Shown here piece after piece: positions 19,114-28,451 of a stretch of DNA of 64,000 nt. The position numbers were made by a program, and so were the translations under genes. The notes under the pieces are model-generated. The model saw only the letters and a list, made by a program, of their open reading frames with translations, did no database searches and was not told the origin of the DNA. Position 1 is the stretch's first letter. Each line of letters opens with the position of its first letter. This stretch comes from Corynebacterium oculi (GTDB lineage Bacteria > Actinomycetota > Actinomycetes > Mycobacteriales > Mycobacteriaceae), in NCBI RefSeq assembly GCF_001412105.1, contig NZ_LKST01000004.1, positions 62,001 through 126,000 on the forward strand, written 5' to 3'.

Positions 19114-19911
19114 CTATCCCGCAGGCATTGGCGGGAACTCCACCTCCGCCGCTGCGGCGGGTCTAATCCACATCCCCACCCCCGGAACCTTGTCCACCGC
19201 CACCGGCCACTGGTACACCTCGCTGAGCCGTTCGGCGGTGCACACCTCCTCGGGCGTGCCCACCTCCACCAGACGGCCGTCGCAAAGCAGGGCCAGGCGG
19301 TCGCAGAACCGGGAGGCCGCCCCCAGGTCATGCAGCACCACGATCACCGCCACCCCCGCAGCCACCAGGTGCCGTGCCAGGTGCAGGGTGTGCTCCTGGT
19401 AGCCCACGTCCATCGCGGCGGTGGGTTCGTCGAGGAGCACGCAGCGCGCCTGCTGCGCGATCACGCGGGCCAGGGCCACGCGCGCCCGCTCGCCGCCGGA
19501 GAGCGTGGTGATGTCCCGTTCCTGTAATTCGTGTAGGTTGAGCACGCCCAGCGCGTAGTCGATGATCTCTCGATCTCGCTGCGGCTCCCGGGGCCAGGGG
19601 GTGCGGCCCAGGGCCACCACGTCGCGCACGAGGTGGGCGAAGGAGACGGAGGTATCCTGCGTCATGACCGCCCGCAAACGCGCGGCCTCGCGCGAGCGGT
19701 ACTCGCCGTAAGGCCTGCCCGCCAGCATCACCTCCCCGCTGCTCGGAGCCCGATCTCCCGCCAGGGCGGCCAGCAGCGTGGACTTCCCCGCCCCGTTGGG
19801 GCCGATGAGCCCCAGCACCTCGCCGGGGTATGCACCAAGGGAGACGCCCCTCAGCAATTCCCTGCCGCGTACCCGCACGCCGATACCGCGCGCCTCTATC
19901 ACGGGGTTCAT
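19114..19911 (-). CDS. hmuV: Heme ABC transporter ATP-binding protein
   Basis: A 265-aa ABC ATPase with Walker A GPNGAGKST, signature LSGGERARVALAR, Walker B CVLLDEPTA and the His switch VVLHDLG. It powers heme import with HmuU and HmuT. The ORF extends far upstream without coding sense; ATG 19911 is chosen because it overlaps the hmuU stop as ATGA and starts a normal ABC domain. Last gene of the htaA-hmuT-hmuU-hmuV operon. Confidence 0.95.
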   Translation of the reverse strand: MNPVIEARGIGVRVRGRELLRGVSLGAYPGEVLGLIGPNGAGKSTLLAALAGDRAPSSGEVMLAGRPYGEYRSREAARLRAVMTQDTSVSFAHLVRDVVALGRTPWPREPQRDREIIDYALGVLNLHELQERDITTLSGGERARVALARVIAQQARCVLLDEPTAAMDVGYQEHTLHLARHLVAAGVAVIVVLHDLGAASRFCDRLALLCDGRLVEVGTPEEVCTAERLSEVYQWPVAVDKVPGVGMWIRPAAAAEVEFPPMPAG

Positions 19912-21047
19912 GCGTGGTCTCCTCGGCGCAGGCTGCGGCGCAGCAGCAGGAAGAACGTGGGCCCGCCCACCAGCGCCGTAAAGACGCCGATGGGCAGGTC
20001 CGCGAAGGGAATGAGCGTGCGCGCCGCCAGATCGGAGAGCGTGACCAGCACGCCGCCGCCCAGGCAGGACAGCCCCATGAGCCACCCGTGGGAAGGACCT
20101 ATGGCCTGGCGCAGAATGTGCGGCACGATGAGCCCCACGAAGCCGATCACCCCGGCGAAGGCCACCGCGGAGGCCGCCAGCGCGGTGGAAAGCCCCACGA
20201 TGAGCACGCGGGTGGCGCTCACGTTGAGCCCCACGTGCTCGGCGGCGCGCTCGCCCAGGCTCAGCACGTCCAGGCGGCCCGCGATCAGGCAGGCCACCAG
20301 CACGCACGCCACGATGGGCGCCGCCACGGTGCCCACGTGCGACCACAGCGCGCCGTTGAGGGAACCCATCTGCCAGAAGATGATCTGCTCGCGCGCAGAC
20401 GTGGGAGCCAGGAAGATCAGGATGGAGATCGCCGCCCCGGCCACCGCGTTCACAGCGATGCCCGTGAGGATCAAGGTGAGCACGCGCACCTCCCTGTCAA
20501 AGGAGGCCAGGCGGTACACCGCCACGGCGGTGAGCAGCCCGGTAATAAAGGCCAACAGCGGAATGGTAGCCAGCCCGGCGAAACTCAGGCCAAACACTAT
20601 TCCGGCGGCCGCCCCCACGCCCGCCCCAGAGGTCACCCCGATCACCGAGGGCTCGGCTAAGGGGTTGCCAAAGAGCCCCTGGAGGAGGGTTCCCGCCACC
20701 GCCAGGGCCGCTCCCACCAGCAGGCCCAGAACGATGCGCGGCAGGCGGATCTGCCAGATCACGCTGCTGGCGAGTTCCTGCCCACCCGGCCCGGCGCGCA
20801 GCGCCTGGCCTACCTCGGTGAACGAGAGGCTGAACTGCCCGAGCGCGAGGCTGGCCGCCAAAGAGACCAGTAGCGCTACCGATAACGCAACCAGCGTGAG
20901 CAGCCGCGCCCGGGCGCGACGCGCCAACGCCGAGCTTTCCGACGCCGAAGTGCCCGCACCGCTCTGGGGCAAGCGCGCCAACGCCGGGCCCTCCGGCTCC
21001 CCGGAAGCGGCAGGGCCCGGCCTTGTATCAGCCTCCCCCAGACTCAC
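19908..21047 (-). CDS. hmuU: Heme ABC transporter permease (FecCD family)
   Basis: A 379-aa inner-membrane permease of the FecCD/BtuC family with about ten hydrophobic helices after an unusually long cytosolic N-terminus (about 50 residues). The family motif GFVGLIVPHILRQAIGPSH, which contacts the ATPase, is at about residue 300. It forms the heme channel with HmuV. Overlaps hmuT and hmuV by 4 bp each, showing a tightly coupled operon. Confidence 0.95.
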   Translation of the reverse strand: MSLGEADTRPGPAASGEPEGPALARLPQSGAGTSASESSALARRARARLLTLVALSVALLVSLAASLALGQFSLSFTEVGQALRAGPGGQELASSVIWQIRLPRIVLGLLVGAALAVAGTLLQGLFGNPLAEPSVIGVTSGAGVGAAAGIVFGLSFAGLATIPLLAFITGLLTAVAVYRLASFDREVRVLTLILTGIAVNAVAGAAISILIFLAPTSAREQIIFWQMGSLNGALWSHVGTVAAPIVACVLVACLIAGRLDVLSLGERAAEHVGLNVSATRVLIVGLSTALAASAVAFAGVIGFVGLIVPHILRQAIGPSHGWLMGLSCLGGGVLVTLSDLAARTLIPFADLPIGVFTALVGGPTFFLLLRRSLRRGDHA

Positions 21048-22153
21048 TGATTCTCCCCGCCCTCACCCAGGTACACGGCCTTGGCCGCCCGCACCAGGGA
21101 GAGGCCCGCCTGCGGGCCCATCGAGATGGCCTCGGAATCCGGGAGGGAGACGATGCGGCGGTTCTTCCCCGCCTCCGTCTGCGCCACGCCGGGGCGGGCC
21201 AGTAGCCCCTCCACGCCGCCCACGGATTCCAGGCCCTTCTCCATCACCACGATCACCTCGGGGTTGAGTTCGGCCAGGGACTCCGCGTTGGCGGGCTTGA
21301 CGTCCACGATCCCGGCCTCGCTGGCCACGTCGCGCCCACCCAGGGCCTCAATCATTCCGTCCGCGCCGCTGCCCTTGCCCAGGATGAAGAACACCCCGCC
21401 GTTGCCGCGCATGTAGAGGTAGGCCATGCGCACGCGGTCCTCGCCGTAGGGGGCTAGGTCGCTTACCTCGGTGGTGGCCTGATCCATCTGGGCGCGGGTG
21501 CGCTCGGCTAAGGCCTTGCCTTCCTCGCGCACGCCCAGGGCCCCGGCCACCAGAGTGATGTCATCTTCCAGGGAATCGCGGGTGCGGCGGGGGTCAAGCA
21601 CCGCCACGGGGATTCCGGCGTCGCGGATTTGCTGGATCACCTCGGGTGGGCCCACGGATTCGTCCACGAGCACCACGCTGGGGCGTAGTTGCAGGATCGC
21701 CTCGGCGTTGAGGCTGTGCCCGCTCTCGGTGACCACGGGGAGATCGGCCAGGGCCGGCTCCTCGGAGGAGACGGTGCGCCCCACGATGTTCGCCCCCAGG
21801 CCCAGGCCGCTCACGGTGCGCGAGAGCGTGCCGTAGAGATCGAGCGCGAGGATGCGGGAGACGTCGGTAACCTCCACGGGGGTTCCGGTGGCGTCGCTAA
21901 AGCTCACGGGCAGTTGCGGCTGAGGGGCCTCCGCGACCGGCACGATGTCCCCCACCGGCTGCGCGGAGGAGGGGCCCCGGAGGGTATGGGGATCGGGGGC
22001 CTCGCCGCGCGCGGGCAGCTGTTCCACGGCACTGGTCGCGGCGTCCCCGGCGGCGTGGCCGCTCTCGCCGGAGTTACCGCAGGCGCTCAGGCCCAGGGTG
22101 CTGAGGCTCACCACCAGCCCCAGGGCCACCAGCGTGGTTGCCTTATTCTTCAT
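21044..22153 (-). CDS. hmuT: Heme-binding lipoprotein of the Hmu ABC transporter
   Basis: A 369-aa type-III solute-binding protein. The signal peptide ends in the lipobox LSAC (Cys about residue 25), anchoring it to the outer face of the membrane. Two BtuF-like lobes follow. Candidate heme ligands are the His in TESGHSLNAE and the Tyr in MAYLYMRGNGG, matching the His/Tyr pair known for corynebacterial HmuT. It receives heme from HtaA and hands it to HmuUV. Its start overlaps the htaA 3' end by 11 bp. Confidence 0.95.
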   Translation of the reverse strand: MKNKATTLVALGLVVSLSTLGLSACGNSGESGHAAGDAATSAVEQLPARGEAPDPHTLRGPSSAQPVGDIVPVAEAPQPQLPVSFSDATGTPVEVTDVSRILALDLYGTLSRTVSGLGLGANIVGRTVSSEEPALADLPVVTESGHSLNAEAILQLRPSVVLVDESVGPPEVIQQIRDAGIPVAVLDPRRTRDSLEDDITLVAGALGVREEGKALAERTRAQMDQATTEVSDLAPYGEDRVRMAYLYMRGNGGVFFILGKGSGADGMIEALGGRDVASEAGIVDVKPANAESLAELNPEVIVVMEKGLESVGGVEGLLARPGVAQTEAGKNRRIVSLPDSEAISMGPQAGLSLVRAAKAVYLGEGGENQ

Positions 22154-24635
22154 AATCGCCTTCCGTTTTCTTTGCCGCCCTGCGGCCCATCAGTAGGTAC
22201 ACGCCCAGCCCCGCCAGGCCGAGCACCATAACCGCCAGGGAGGGCGGGGTCATGGGGTTTTCCGCCAGCGCCACCGCCGCGCTGCGCGGGGCAACCTGAT
22301 CGCTATCCAGCAGGCTGGTGCGCGAGCCCGAGCGCGCGGCGTCCACCTCCATGGGCGCTTCCGCCTCCGTGGTCTCCGGGTTATCGGTGTTAGTTTCCCC
22401 GGACTTTTCCAGCGCCGCGATCTCCTCCTTGGAGAGGGTCTTGGCCCCCGCCCCGGCGCTCTTCGCCGCCTCCGCGCCGGTCACGGCCCCGCAGCTCGCG
22501 CCGCCGGAGAGCGCCGCCTTGAAGGTCACCGGGGACATCTCGGTGCCGGCCGGGTAGAAGTTGCCCAGCGCCGTCGCCCCGGCCTGCGTGAGCGAGGCGG
22601 CGGCGGTGCCGTCGATCACGTCCCCGCTGACGCTGGTGTTCACCGCCAGGTCGGCCACGGCGATGCGCCCGTAGTTCACGGTGTTGCCCTCGGTATCGTT
22701 CGAGGTCACCTCCGCGATGAGCGTTCCTCCCCCGCCCGCGAACTGAACCTCGGGGTTGGCGATGGTGGTGTTGAGCACTCCGTCGTGCCCATAGAACGTC
22801 ACCGATCCGCCGTGGCTGATAGTGCCGCGCGCCGCCGAGGTATCCACCGCCCCCTGTTTTCCGCTGAATACGAAGGCCCCGCCGGACTCCGTGGCCCCGC
22901 TCAACCGCCACCCGCCATGAGCGATCGGGCCGCGCACGTAGGTGCGGAAGGAATCTTTCACTCCCCAGCCCAGGCGCGCGTCCGAGACCGCCTTGGTCGC
23001 CGCCTCATCGCACGTCCCGCCCGCGCTGATCGACGCCCCCGAGTTCCCACTTGAGGCCGGGGTCCCGGCGGCCTGTTGCGGTGCCGCGACGTTGAGCGCG
23101 GGCTGACCCTGGCCCGGCGAGGTGGCCGGGGCGGGCTGCTGGCCGCCGGTACCCGACGGCGCCTGGGTGCCCTCGCCCGCGGTGGCCGGGCTGCTGGCTG
23201 AGTAGTCGCTCAGGCCCTCGCCGGTACCGCACTCCGCCGCCCCGCTGACGGCGAGGGTCACGTCCAGGGGATCGGCCTGGTTGTTTCCCTCCCCGTAATT
23301 GCCGCCAAAGGCCCGGTTTCCCTCCGCCGTGATGTATCCCCCGCCACTCAGGTGCACCTCCCCGGAGGCCAGGGCGTCCTGCGTGATCGGATTATCCAGG
23401 GTGAACTCCGCGATGACGGCCTGGGTGCCGGTTTCTTGCCCCGTGACCTTGGCCCCGGCAGCGGGACGATTGACGGTATTGGAGCTAAAATCCGCGATGA
23501 ATTGCGCCTGGTTACCCCGCACCTTCACGCTCATGTTGCTCATATCAATCTTGAGCAGGCCCATGTGCCCGTGCAGGCTGAGGGAGCCCGCCAGGGGAAT
23601 GTCCGCCCCCTCCGGGGTGACGGTGGCCTGGCCCTGCGGGGAGGTGAAGGCGAATTGCCCGTCCGCGCCGCCTTGGGATCCGCGGTACTCCACGCCGTCG
23701 AGATCCCAACCGCCCATCGCGATGGGGCCGGTGAGATAGTTGCGGAAGGACTGCTTGATGCCCCACCCCGCGGAGGCCGAGGTGACCTCGGCGCACTCGG
23801 CGGCGTTTGTGGGAGCGGGCGCGGCGGCGGGCCTCGTCTCCGCTGCCGGAGCCGGGCTCTGGGCAGGAACGGCGGGGGCGGCGGGTTCAGCCTCCCGCCC
23901 CGGGGCCTGTGCCAACGGCACCGAGGTATCCACGGCTCCGCATTCGCCCTGGCTCGGCGCGGTACGCAGCCGCAGGGTCGCGGTATCGCCCTCGTTATTG
24001 CCCTCCCCGTAGTTGCCGCCGAGGGCCTGGTTTGCCTCCTCCGTGAGCCGGGTGGTGGCGGTGAACGTGGCGGTACCATCGGCGGCGAGAGCCTGGGAGA
24101 GGGGCTGATCGAGGCTGAGCGTGGCCAGGGGGACGCGCTCCTGGGTGCCTCCGCCGAAGCCCAACACGCTAGAGAGCGGGGCCGGGGAATCGCTACCCAT
24201 GCGGCCCACGATCTGCCCCTGGGTGCCACGGATCTGCACCTCAAGATCGCTCATGGTGATGCTGAGGGCACCGAAGTGCCCGGTCAGGTGCACGGAGCCG
24301 CGCAGGGGAATATCCGCATCATCGCTGCCGAGGGCGGCGCGTTCGGCGTCGGCGGGGAAGCGGAACGCTCCATCGCTGCCTTTCTCCTCTCCGTGGAACT
24401 CCGCGCCGTCGAGTTCCCAGCCGCCCATCGCGATGGGGCCGGTGAGATAGTTGCGGAAGGACTGCTTGATGCCCCAATCGAGGGTGCCGTCGGCCAGGCC
24501 CAGGCATTCCTGGGCGTGCGCTACGGGCACTATCGACGACGCGACGGTCGGCCCCACCACCGGCACTGATACGAGGCTTAAACCGGCGACGGCCACAGAG
24601 GCCGCCCATGCTTTCCAAGGCGAGGCGGAGCGCAT
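22143..24635 (-). CDS. htaA: Cell-surface heme-binding protein HtaA with three HtaA repeats
   Basis: An 830-aa secreted surface protein: signal peptide ending in AHA (about residue 41), three HtaA domains beginning near residues 52, 290 and 560 (each with WGIKQSFRNY or WGVKDSFRTY followed by GPIAxGGW), Pro/Ala-rich linkers, and a C-terminal membrane helix (PPSLAVMVLGLAGLGVYLLM) with basic anchor. HtaA domains bind heme through a conserved Tyr. The HtaA proteins I know have two such repeats, so three is notable. First gene of the hmu operon; a DtxR-like site lies upstream, consistent with iron control. Confidence 0.94.
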   Translation of the reverse strand: MRSASPWKAWAASVAVAGLSLVSVPVVGPTVASSIVPVAHAQECLGLADGTLDWGIKQSFRNYLTGPIAMGGWELDGAEFHGEEKGSDGAFRFPADAERAALGSDDADIPLRGSVHLTGHFGALSITMSDLEVQIRGTQGQIVGRMGSDSPAPLSSVLGFGGGTQERVPLATLSLDQPLSQALAADGTATFTATTRLTEEANQALGGNYGEGNNEGDTATLRLRTAPSQGECGAVDTSVPLAQAPGREAEPAAPAVPAQSPAPAAETRPAAAPAPTNAAECAEVTSASAGWGIKQSFRNYLTGPIAMGGWDLDGVEYRGSQGGADGQFAFTSPQGQATVTPEGADIPLAGSLSLHGHMGLLKIDMSNMSVKVRGNQAQFIADFSSNTVNRPAAGAKVTGQETGTQAVIAEFTLDNPITQDALASGEVHLSGGGYITAEGNRAFGGNYGEGNNQADPLDVTLAVSGAAECGTGEGLSDYSASSPATAGEGTQAPSGTGGQQPAPATSPGQGQPALNVAAPQQAAGTPASSGNSGASISAGGTCDEAATKAVSDARLGWGVKDSFRTYVRGPIAHGGWRLSGATESGGAFVFSGKQGAVDTSAARGTISHGGSVTFYGHDGVLNTTIANPEVQFAGGGGTLIAEVTSNDTEGNTVNYGRIAVADLAVNTSVSGDVIDGTAAASLTQAGATALGNFYPAGTEMSPVTFKAALSGGASCGAVTGAEAAKSAGAGAKTLSKEEIAALEKSGETNTDNPETTEAEAPMEVDAARSGSRTSLLDSDQVAPRSAAVALAENPMTPPSLAVMVLGLAGLGVYLLMGRRAAKKTEGDYEE

Positions 24636-24677
24636 ATCTTTTCAGTTTCCTCTCAGAAAATCCCAAGCCCCTCCATT

Positions 24678-24696
24678 TAAGGGGTGCCTTAGTAAG
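24678..24696. promoter_or_regulatory. Candidate DtxR box upstream of htaA
   Basis: TAAGGGGTGCCTTAGTAAG partly matches the DtxR consensus TTAGGTTAGCCTAACCTAA (about 13 of 19 positions, allowing A/T degeneracy) about 43 bp upstream of the htaA start. Position and the heme-uptake function support it; the match itself is moderate. The remaining 24697-24898 contains no gene I can support. Confidence 0.4.
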
Positions 24697-24898
24697 GGAA
24701 CACTACTCCGACCATAGGCACCGCGTAAAGCATACTTTTTACTGACATCCACCACAGCTATCAGATGCAAAACTACCTCCGCTGCCGGGAGCCGGAACCC
24801 CACCGGCTAACATCAAAGAAGTCCGCCGCGATAACCCTCATAAGGGCTCAGCGAGCCCGTGTGAACCCATCGCCTCCCATAGTGTGAAAAGTACCTGT

Positions 24899-26230
24899 AT
24901 GCCGCGTCGCTCGCTCCACCGCACCCGCGTTTTCAGCCCCGCCACCTTGATCTTTGCCCTGCTCTTTGGCGTGGCCAACGCGGCGATCTGGTTTCACCGC
25001 CAGTCCACGGATGACTGGGCCTCCCTGTGGATCGCGGGAGAGATGGTCACGCGCGGGGACACTCACCTGCTCTACGACATCTGGGAAAAGGACTTTTCCC
25101 GCTGGACGGCACGAGTCTGGGACGCCTACGTGGAGGGTAACCCCAACTACAACTTCCCCCACCCCTTCGTGCACATACCCCTGGTGGCCTGGTTTACCGC
25201 CCTGCTCACCCAGATCATGAGCTACGGCACCTCGGAGGTGATCCTGACCTTCGCCCAGGGATTCTGCCTGGTCACGCTCGTCGCCTCGGCCTATACCCTG
25301 TGGTTCAAAAAGCCCATGCGGTTGCCGCACCTCGCGGCCGCCACCACCGTGCTATGGCTCACCGCCGCCTTTCAACTTTCCTCCAGCATCGGACAGACCA
25401 CCCCGCTCATCCTGGCCGCCATCGCCTACGGCCTAGCCATGGCCGCCCACCGCCCCGTGCTCTCGGGGTTCGTCCTGGGAATCGCGGCGGCCATCAAATT
25501 AACCCCGTTGAGCCTGCTCATTCCCCTGGGAATGTTCCGGGAAACCCGGCGCGCGGCCGTGGTGACGGCGGCCACGGCGGCGTCGATAGTGGGGCTTTCC
25601 CTGATCCTTGCCGGTAGGGACGTGTTCGGGGAGTGGATGAGCACCCTATCCTGGCTCAACAGCAGCGGGCTCGTGGACACGGTGAACCAAAGCTTTGTCT
25701 CCGTCCTGTTGGAGCCCAGCACGGAAACCACCATGCAGATCGGCAAGCGCATCGAGGAACTTCACGTGCCCATCGTGGCGGACATTCCCCTGTGGATCAC
25801 CGCGATCTCCCGTGGCACCACCCTCGTGGGGCTCGCGGGGGTGTGCTGGGCCGCGCTGCGCAACCGGGAGCGCGCCTTTGAGATTCTCTCCGTGGGAGGC
25901 TTCACCCTGGCCACCCTCACCGCGGGGATCATGTGGACGCACTATCTCATCATCGTGGCCCTGCCCATCATGGGAACCCTGGCGCTGACCCCCCGGAACC
26001 GCGTCAGGATCGTCTACCCCGCCCTGGCGCTTTTCACCGCGCTGCTCCTTCCTCCCTTTGCCCAGGAGTCCCCGTTCTACGTCCCGTGGCTGGGGTTGGT
26101 TTCCCTCTCCCTCCACCTGATTCTCTTCCTGCTGGTGGCGGGCGCGCCGCGCACTCATCGCGCTGCGCCTCGCCCCACCAGGCGCAGAAGCACCCCCTTT
26201 TCCCACCGAGAAGAAAGGATCGCCTCCTAG
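24899..26230 (+). CDS. GT87-family (DUF2029) membrane glycosyltransferase, copy 1
   Basis: A 443-aa protein with roughly ten membrane helices. After the first helix comes the GT87-type loop with acidic residues DDWASLWIAGEMVTRGDTHLLYD, where polyprenyl-phosphate-mannose-dependent GT-C enzymes keep their catalytic acid. In this family such proteins add mannose or arabinose to cell-wall lipoglycans or glycolipids; the acceptor here is unknown. A GTG at 24884 is an alternative start, but neither has a clear ribosome binding site. One base separates it from the next gene, a paralogue. Confidence 0.8.
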   Translation: MPRRSLHRTRVFSPATLIFALLFGVANAAIWFHRQSTDDWASLWIAGEMVTRGDTHLLYDIWEKDFSRWTARVWDAYVEGNPNYNFPHPFVHIPLVAWFTALLTQIMSYGTSEVILTFAQGFCLVTLVASAYTLWFKKPMRLPHLAAATTVLWLTAAFQLSSSIGQTTPLILAAIAYGLAMAAHRPVLSGFVLGIAAAIKLTPLSLLIPLGMFRETRRAAVVTAATAASIVGLSLILAGRDVFGEWMSTLSWLNSSGLVDTVNQSFVSVLLEPSTETTMQIGKRIEELHVPIVADIPLWITAISRGTTLVGLAGVCWAALRNRERAFEILSVGGFTLATLTAGIMWTHYLIIVALPIMGTLALTPRNRVRIVYPALALFTALLLPPFAQESPFYVPWLGLVSLSLHLILFLLVAGAPRTHRAAPRPTRRRSTPFSHREERIAS

Positions 26231-26231
26231 C

Positions 26232-27677
26232 ATGGGATCGCACACGAGTTCCGCCGCAGTGTCCTCGCGCACGCTGAGCCCCGCGATCCTCATCGTGGCC
26301 ACCCTCATGGGCATCGCTAACGCCCTGCTGTGGATCACCCAAACGGACAGCGATAACCTCGCTACCATCTGGACCGCCGGGGAATACGTGCGCTCCGGCG
26401 ACACCTTTAAGCTCTATTCTTTCTCCGCCTACCCCGATCAACCCTTCCTTTACCTGCCCCTACTCGCGGCGCTCATCGCGCCCCTAACCGCCGTCCTCCC
26501 CTTTGGGATTGCTCAATTTCTCTTGGCCCTCGCGCAGGGGTTCAGCCTCGTCCTGCTGATGGCCAGCGCTTATACCCTGTGGTGCAAGCGCACCATGCCC
26601 CTGGCCTGGTTGATCCCCGTCTCCCTCGCGGCGTGGTTTAGTTCCGCCTTCCAGGTGGGCAGCGCCACCGGCCATATCAGCGTGCTCACCCTCGCCGCCG
26701 CCACCTGGGCGCTCACCGTGGCGCGCAGATTCCCCCTGCTCAGCGGCTTGGTGCTCGGTATAGCCTGCTCCCTCACCATGACCCCCCTGGTGCTCATCAT
26801 TCCGCTGCTGCTGTGGTCGAGCACCCGCCTGGCTGGGGCCTGGGCCGTCGTGGGAGCAGGAGCCACGGTGGTGCTCTCCGCGCTGTTTGCCGGCCTGTTC
26901 AGCGTGCGGGAATGGGTGGCGGCGCTGCGCGATGTACTCGGCGGGGCCGTTATTGACAAGGAAAACCAGGCGTTTAGCGCCATCGTCATGGGCTACCGGG
27001 AACCGCTGCCGCGCGGGATCGATACCCAGGTGCTGACCAGCGTTCCCGTGTGGGCGCACCTGGTTCCGCTGCTCATCGCGCTGTTGGTCGCCGCCGCCAC
27101 CTGCTGGGCGGCATGGCTCAACGCCCGGTACACCCAGGAGATCCTGCTCGTCGGGTGGCTCAGCGCCGCCTACCTCGCCTCCCCCTTACTATGGACGCAT
27201 TCCCTGCTCATGCTGGTGCTTCCCATCGCGGGAATCCTGGCGATGGTGCGGCCCCGCCGCTACCAGGATGCGCTGTGGACTCCCCTGGCCGTGGTGGTGC
27301 TTCTGCTCTTTTGGCCGCTCGCCTCCACCACCAGCTTCGAGGATGACGGCATGGGCGTGCCCTGGGGCGGGCTCCTAGCCACCCTCCTCATCACCGTGCT
27401 CTTCCTGCTGGCCGCCGCCGTTCCCGCCCGCGAGCCGGGACGCGCGCTGCGCGAGGCCTCCGCTCCCCGTTCTCATACCTCCGCCGTCGTCTCTCACGTC
27501 GCGGCGGCCGGAGCCGAGGAATCGGCCTTCAGCGCGGCCGGGGACACCCCCGATGTCCGCGAGTGGTACCGGCGGGGTTCCCAGCGCCTGCGCCAGGCGT
27601 GGAACCGACGCAACACAGAGAAGGAACGGGCAGAACCCACGGCACCCTCGGACGAGGGGAACGAATACGGGGACTAG
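26232..27677 (+). CDS. GT87-family (DUF2029) membrane glycosyltransferase, copy 2
   Basis: A 481-aa paralogue of the preceding protein, with the same loop after helix 1 (DSDNLATIWTAGEYVRSGDTFKLYSF) and the same helix pattern, plus a hydrophilic tail of about 70 residues rich in Glu, Arg and Ala that the first copy lacks. Start ATG 26232 follows the preceding stop by one base and is preceded by a weak purine-rich stretch. Likely acts with copy 1 on the same glycoconjugate. The acidic residue near the start of the loop is kept, so it is probably active. Confidence 0.78.
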   Translation: MGSHTSSAAVSSRTLSPAILIVATLMGIANALLWITQTDSDNLATIWTAGEYVRSGDTFKLYSFSAYPDQPFLYLPLLAALIAPLTAVLPFGIAQFLLALAQGFSLVLLMASAYTLWCKRTMPLAWLIPVSLAAWFSSAFQVGSATGHISVLTLAAATWALTVARRFPLLSGLVLGIACSLTMTPLVLIIPLLLWSSTRLAGAWAVVGAGATVVLSALFAGLFSVREWVAALRDVLGGAVIDKENQAFSAIVMGYREPLPRGIDTQVLTSVPVWAHLVPLLIALLVAAATCWAAWLNARYTQEILLVGWLSAAYLASPLLWTHSLLMLVLPIAGILAMVRPRRYQDALWTPLAVVVLLLFWPLASTTSFEDDGMGVPWGGLLATLLITVLFLLAAAVPAREPGRALREASAPRSHTSAVVSHVAAAGAEESAFSAAGDTPDVREWYRRGSQRLRQAWNRRNTEKERAEPTAPSDEGNEYGD

Positions 27678-27777
27678 CCTCCCCAGCCGGAGCGGCGAGT
27701 CACCCCGCCCCGCGCAGGAATACCTCAAGGGGCGGCGCTGTTAAGGTATAAGGCATATCGTATTCTTCCCGCGCTTG

Positions 27778-27830
27778 GGCCCTCCGGCATCACCCCGGAG
27801 GCGCTACCCCGCTGCGGGGCCTCTTTTTTG
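27778..27830 (+). terminator. Terminator between the glycosyltransferase genes and the DUF1304 gene
   Basis: CTCCGG...CCGGAG (27782-27800) is followed by a tight CCCCGCTGCGGGG hairpin and CCTCTTTTTT. A TATAAG-type -10 box near 27746 could start a short transcript ending here; no ORF with a ribosome binding site is seen inside. 27678-27777 holds no other recognisable feature. Confidence 0.6.
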
Positions 27831-27850
27831 AAAGGACCCCTCACCCCACC

Positions 27851-28231
27851 ATGCTCGCCCTCGGTTTTACCTTTGCCCTCCTGGCCGCCCTCGTCCACGT
27901 ATTCATCTTCTACCTGGAGTCCTTCGCCTGGGAGGGCGAGCGGGCCCGGGCGCTCTTTGGCACCACCCCGGAATCCGCCCGGCTGACCAAGTTCAACGCC
28001 TATAACCAGGGTTTTTATAACTTCTTCCTGGCCGTGCTCGTCTTTGCCGGGCTGATAGCCCTGCTGTGGAGCCGCACCGTGGGCATCACGCTGGGGCTAG
28101 CGGGAGTGACCCCCATGCTCGCGGCCGCGATCGTCTTGTTCGTCTCCTCTGCCCCGCACCGCCAGGCCGCCATCAAGCAGGGTTCGTTCCCGCTGCTGGC
28201 CACGATCTTCCTCGTCATCGCCGCCGTTTAG
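27851..28231 (+). CDS. DUF1304 family membrane protein
   Basis: A 126-aa protein with four hydrophobic helices. The family hallmarks are the acidic first-helix exit (FIFYLESFAWEG) and NQGFYNFFLA near residue 55. DUF1304 proteins are widespread small inner-membrane proteins of unknown function. It stands alone between a terminator and the promoter of the 37-aa peptide gene. Confidence 0.9.
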   Translation: MLALGFTFALLAALVHVFIFYLESFAWEGERARALFGTTPESARLTKFNAYNQGFYNFFLAVLVFAGLIALLWSRTVGITLGLAGVTPMLAAAIVLFVSSAPHRQAAIKQGSFPLLATIFLVIAAV

Positions 28232-28250
28232 GCTCCCGCACCCTTCGCGT

Positions 28251-28281
28251 TTGCCTCGCCAGGCTGCGGATTGGCTAGACT
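28251..28281 (+). promoter_or_regulatory. Promoter of the 37-aa peptide gene
   Basis: TTGCCT (28251-28256) and TAGACT (28276-28281) are 19 bp apart, followed by a ~22-base leader containing AGGAG six bases before ATG 28311. The -10 is good and the spacing a little long. Confidence 0.5.
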
Positions 28282-28310
28282 GAGGCATAGTTTCTACCAG
28301 AGGAGAACAC

Positions 28311-28424
28311 ATGTTGAGCGTGAGCCTGAGCCTTATCGACGTCGCCGGGGACGTCCTTTCCTATGCCCTCGCCGGTATCGGCAGCCTGATGCCCGGCTTC
28401 CCGCCGGCACCGCCGCTGTCCTAA
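28311..28424 (+). CDS. 37-aa hydrophobic peptide gene
   Basis: Encodes MLSVSLSLIDVAGDVLSYAL followed by a Gly/Ser/Pro-rich end (PGFPPAPPLS). It has its own -10 box, an AGGAG ribosome binding site and a Rho-independent terminator, so it is a complete monocistronic gene. The helix carries two Asp on one face of a hydrophobic stretch. Size and composition recall the tiny cell-envelope channel peptides of corynebacteria (PorA/PorH type), but no sequence identity is claimed and the locus is not the known por locus. Function unknown. Confidence 0.65.
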   Translation: MLSVSLSLIDVAGDVLSYALAGIGSLMPGFPPAPPLS

Positions 28425-28451
28425 AAACCAGGGCGTCCACCCCGCTTCTCT

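Noticed and set aside
19912..20346. N-terminal extension of the hmuV frame
   Set aside because: Overlaps hmuU completely, Arg/Gly-rich and not protein-like; a proper start overlaps the hmuU stop.
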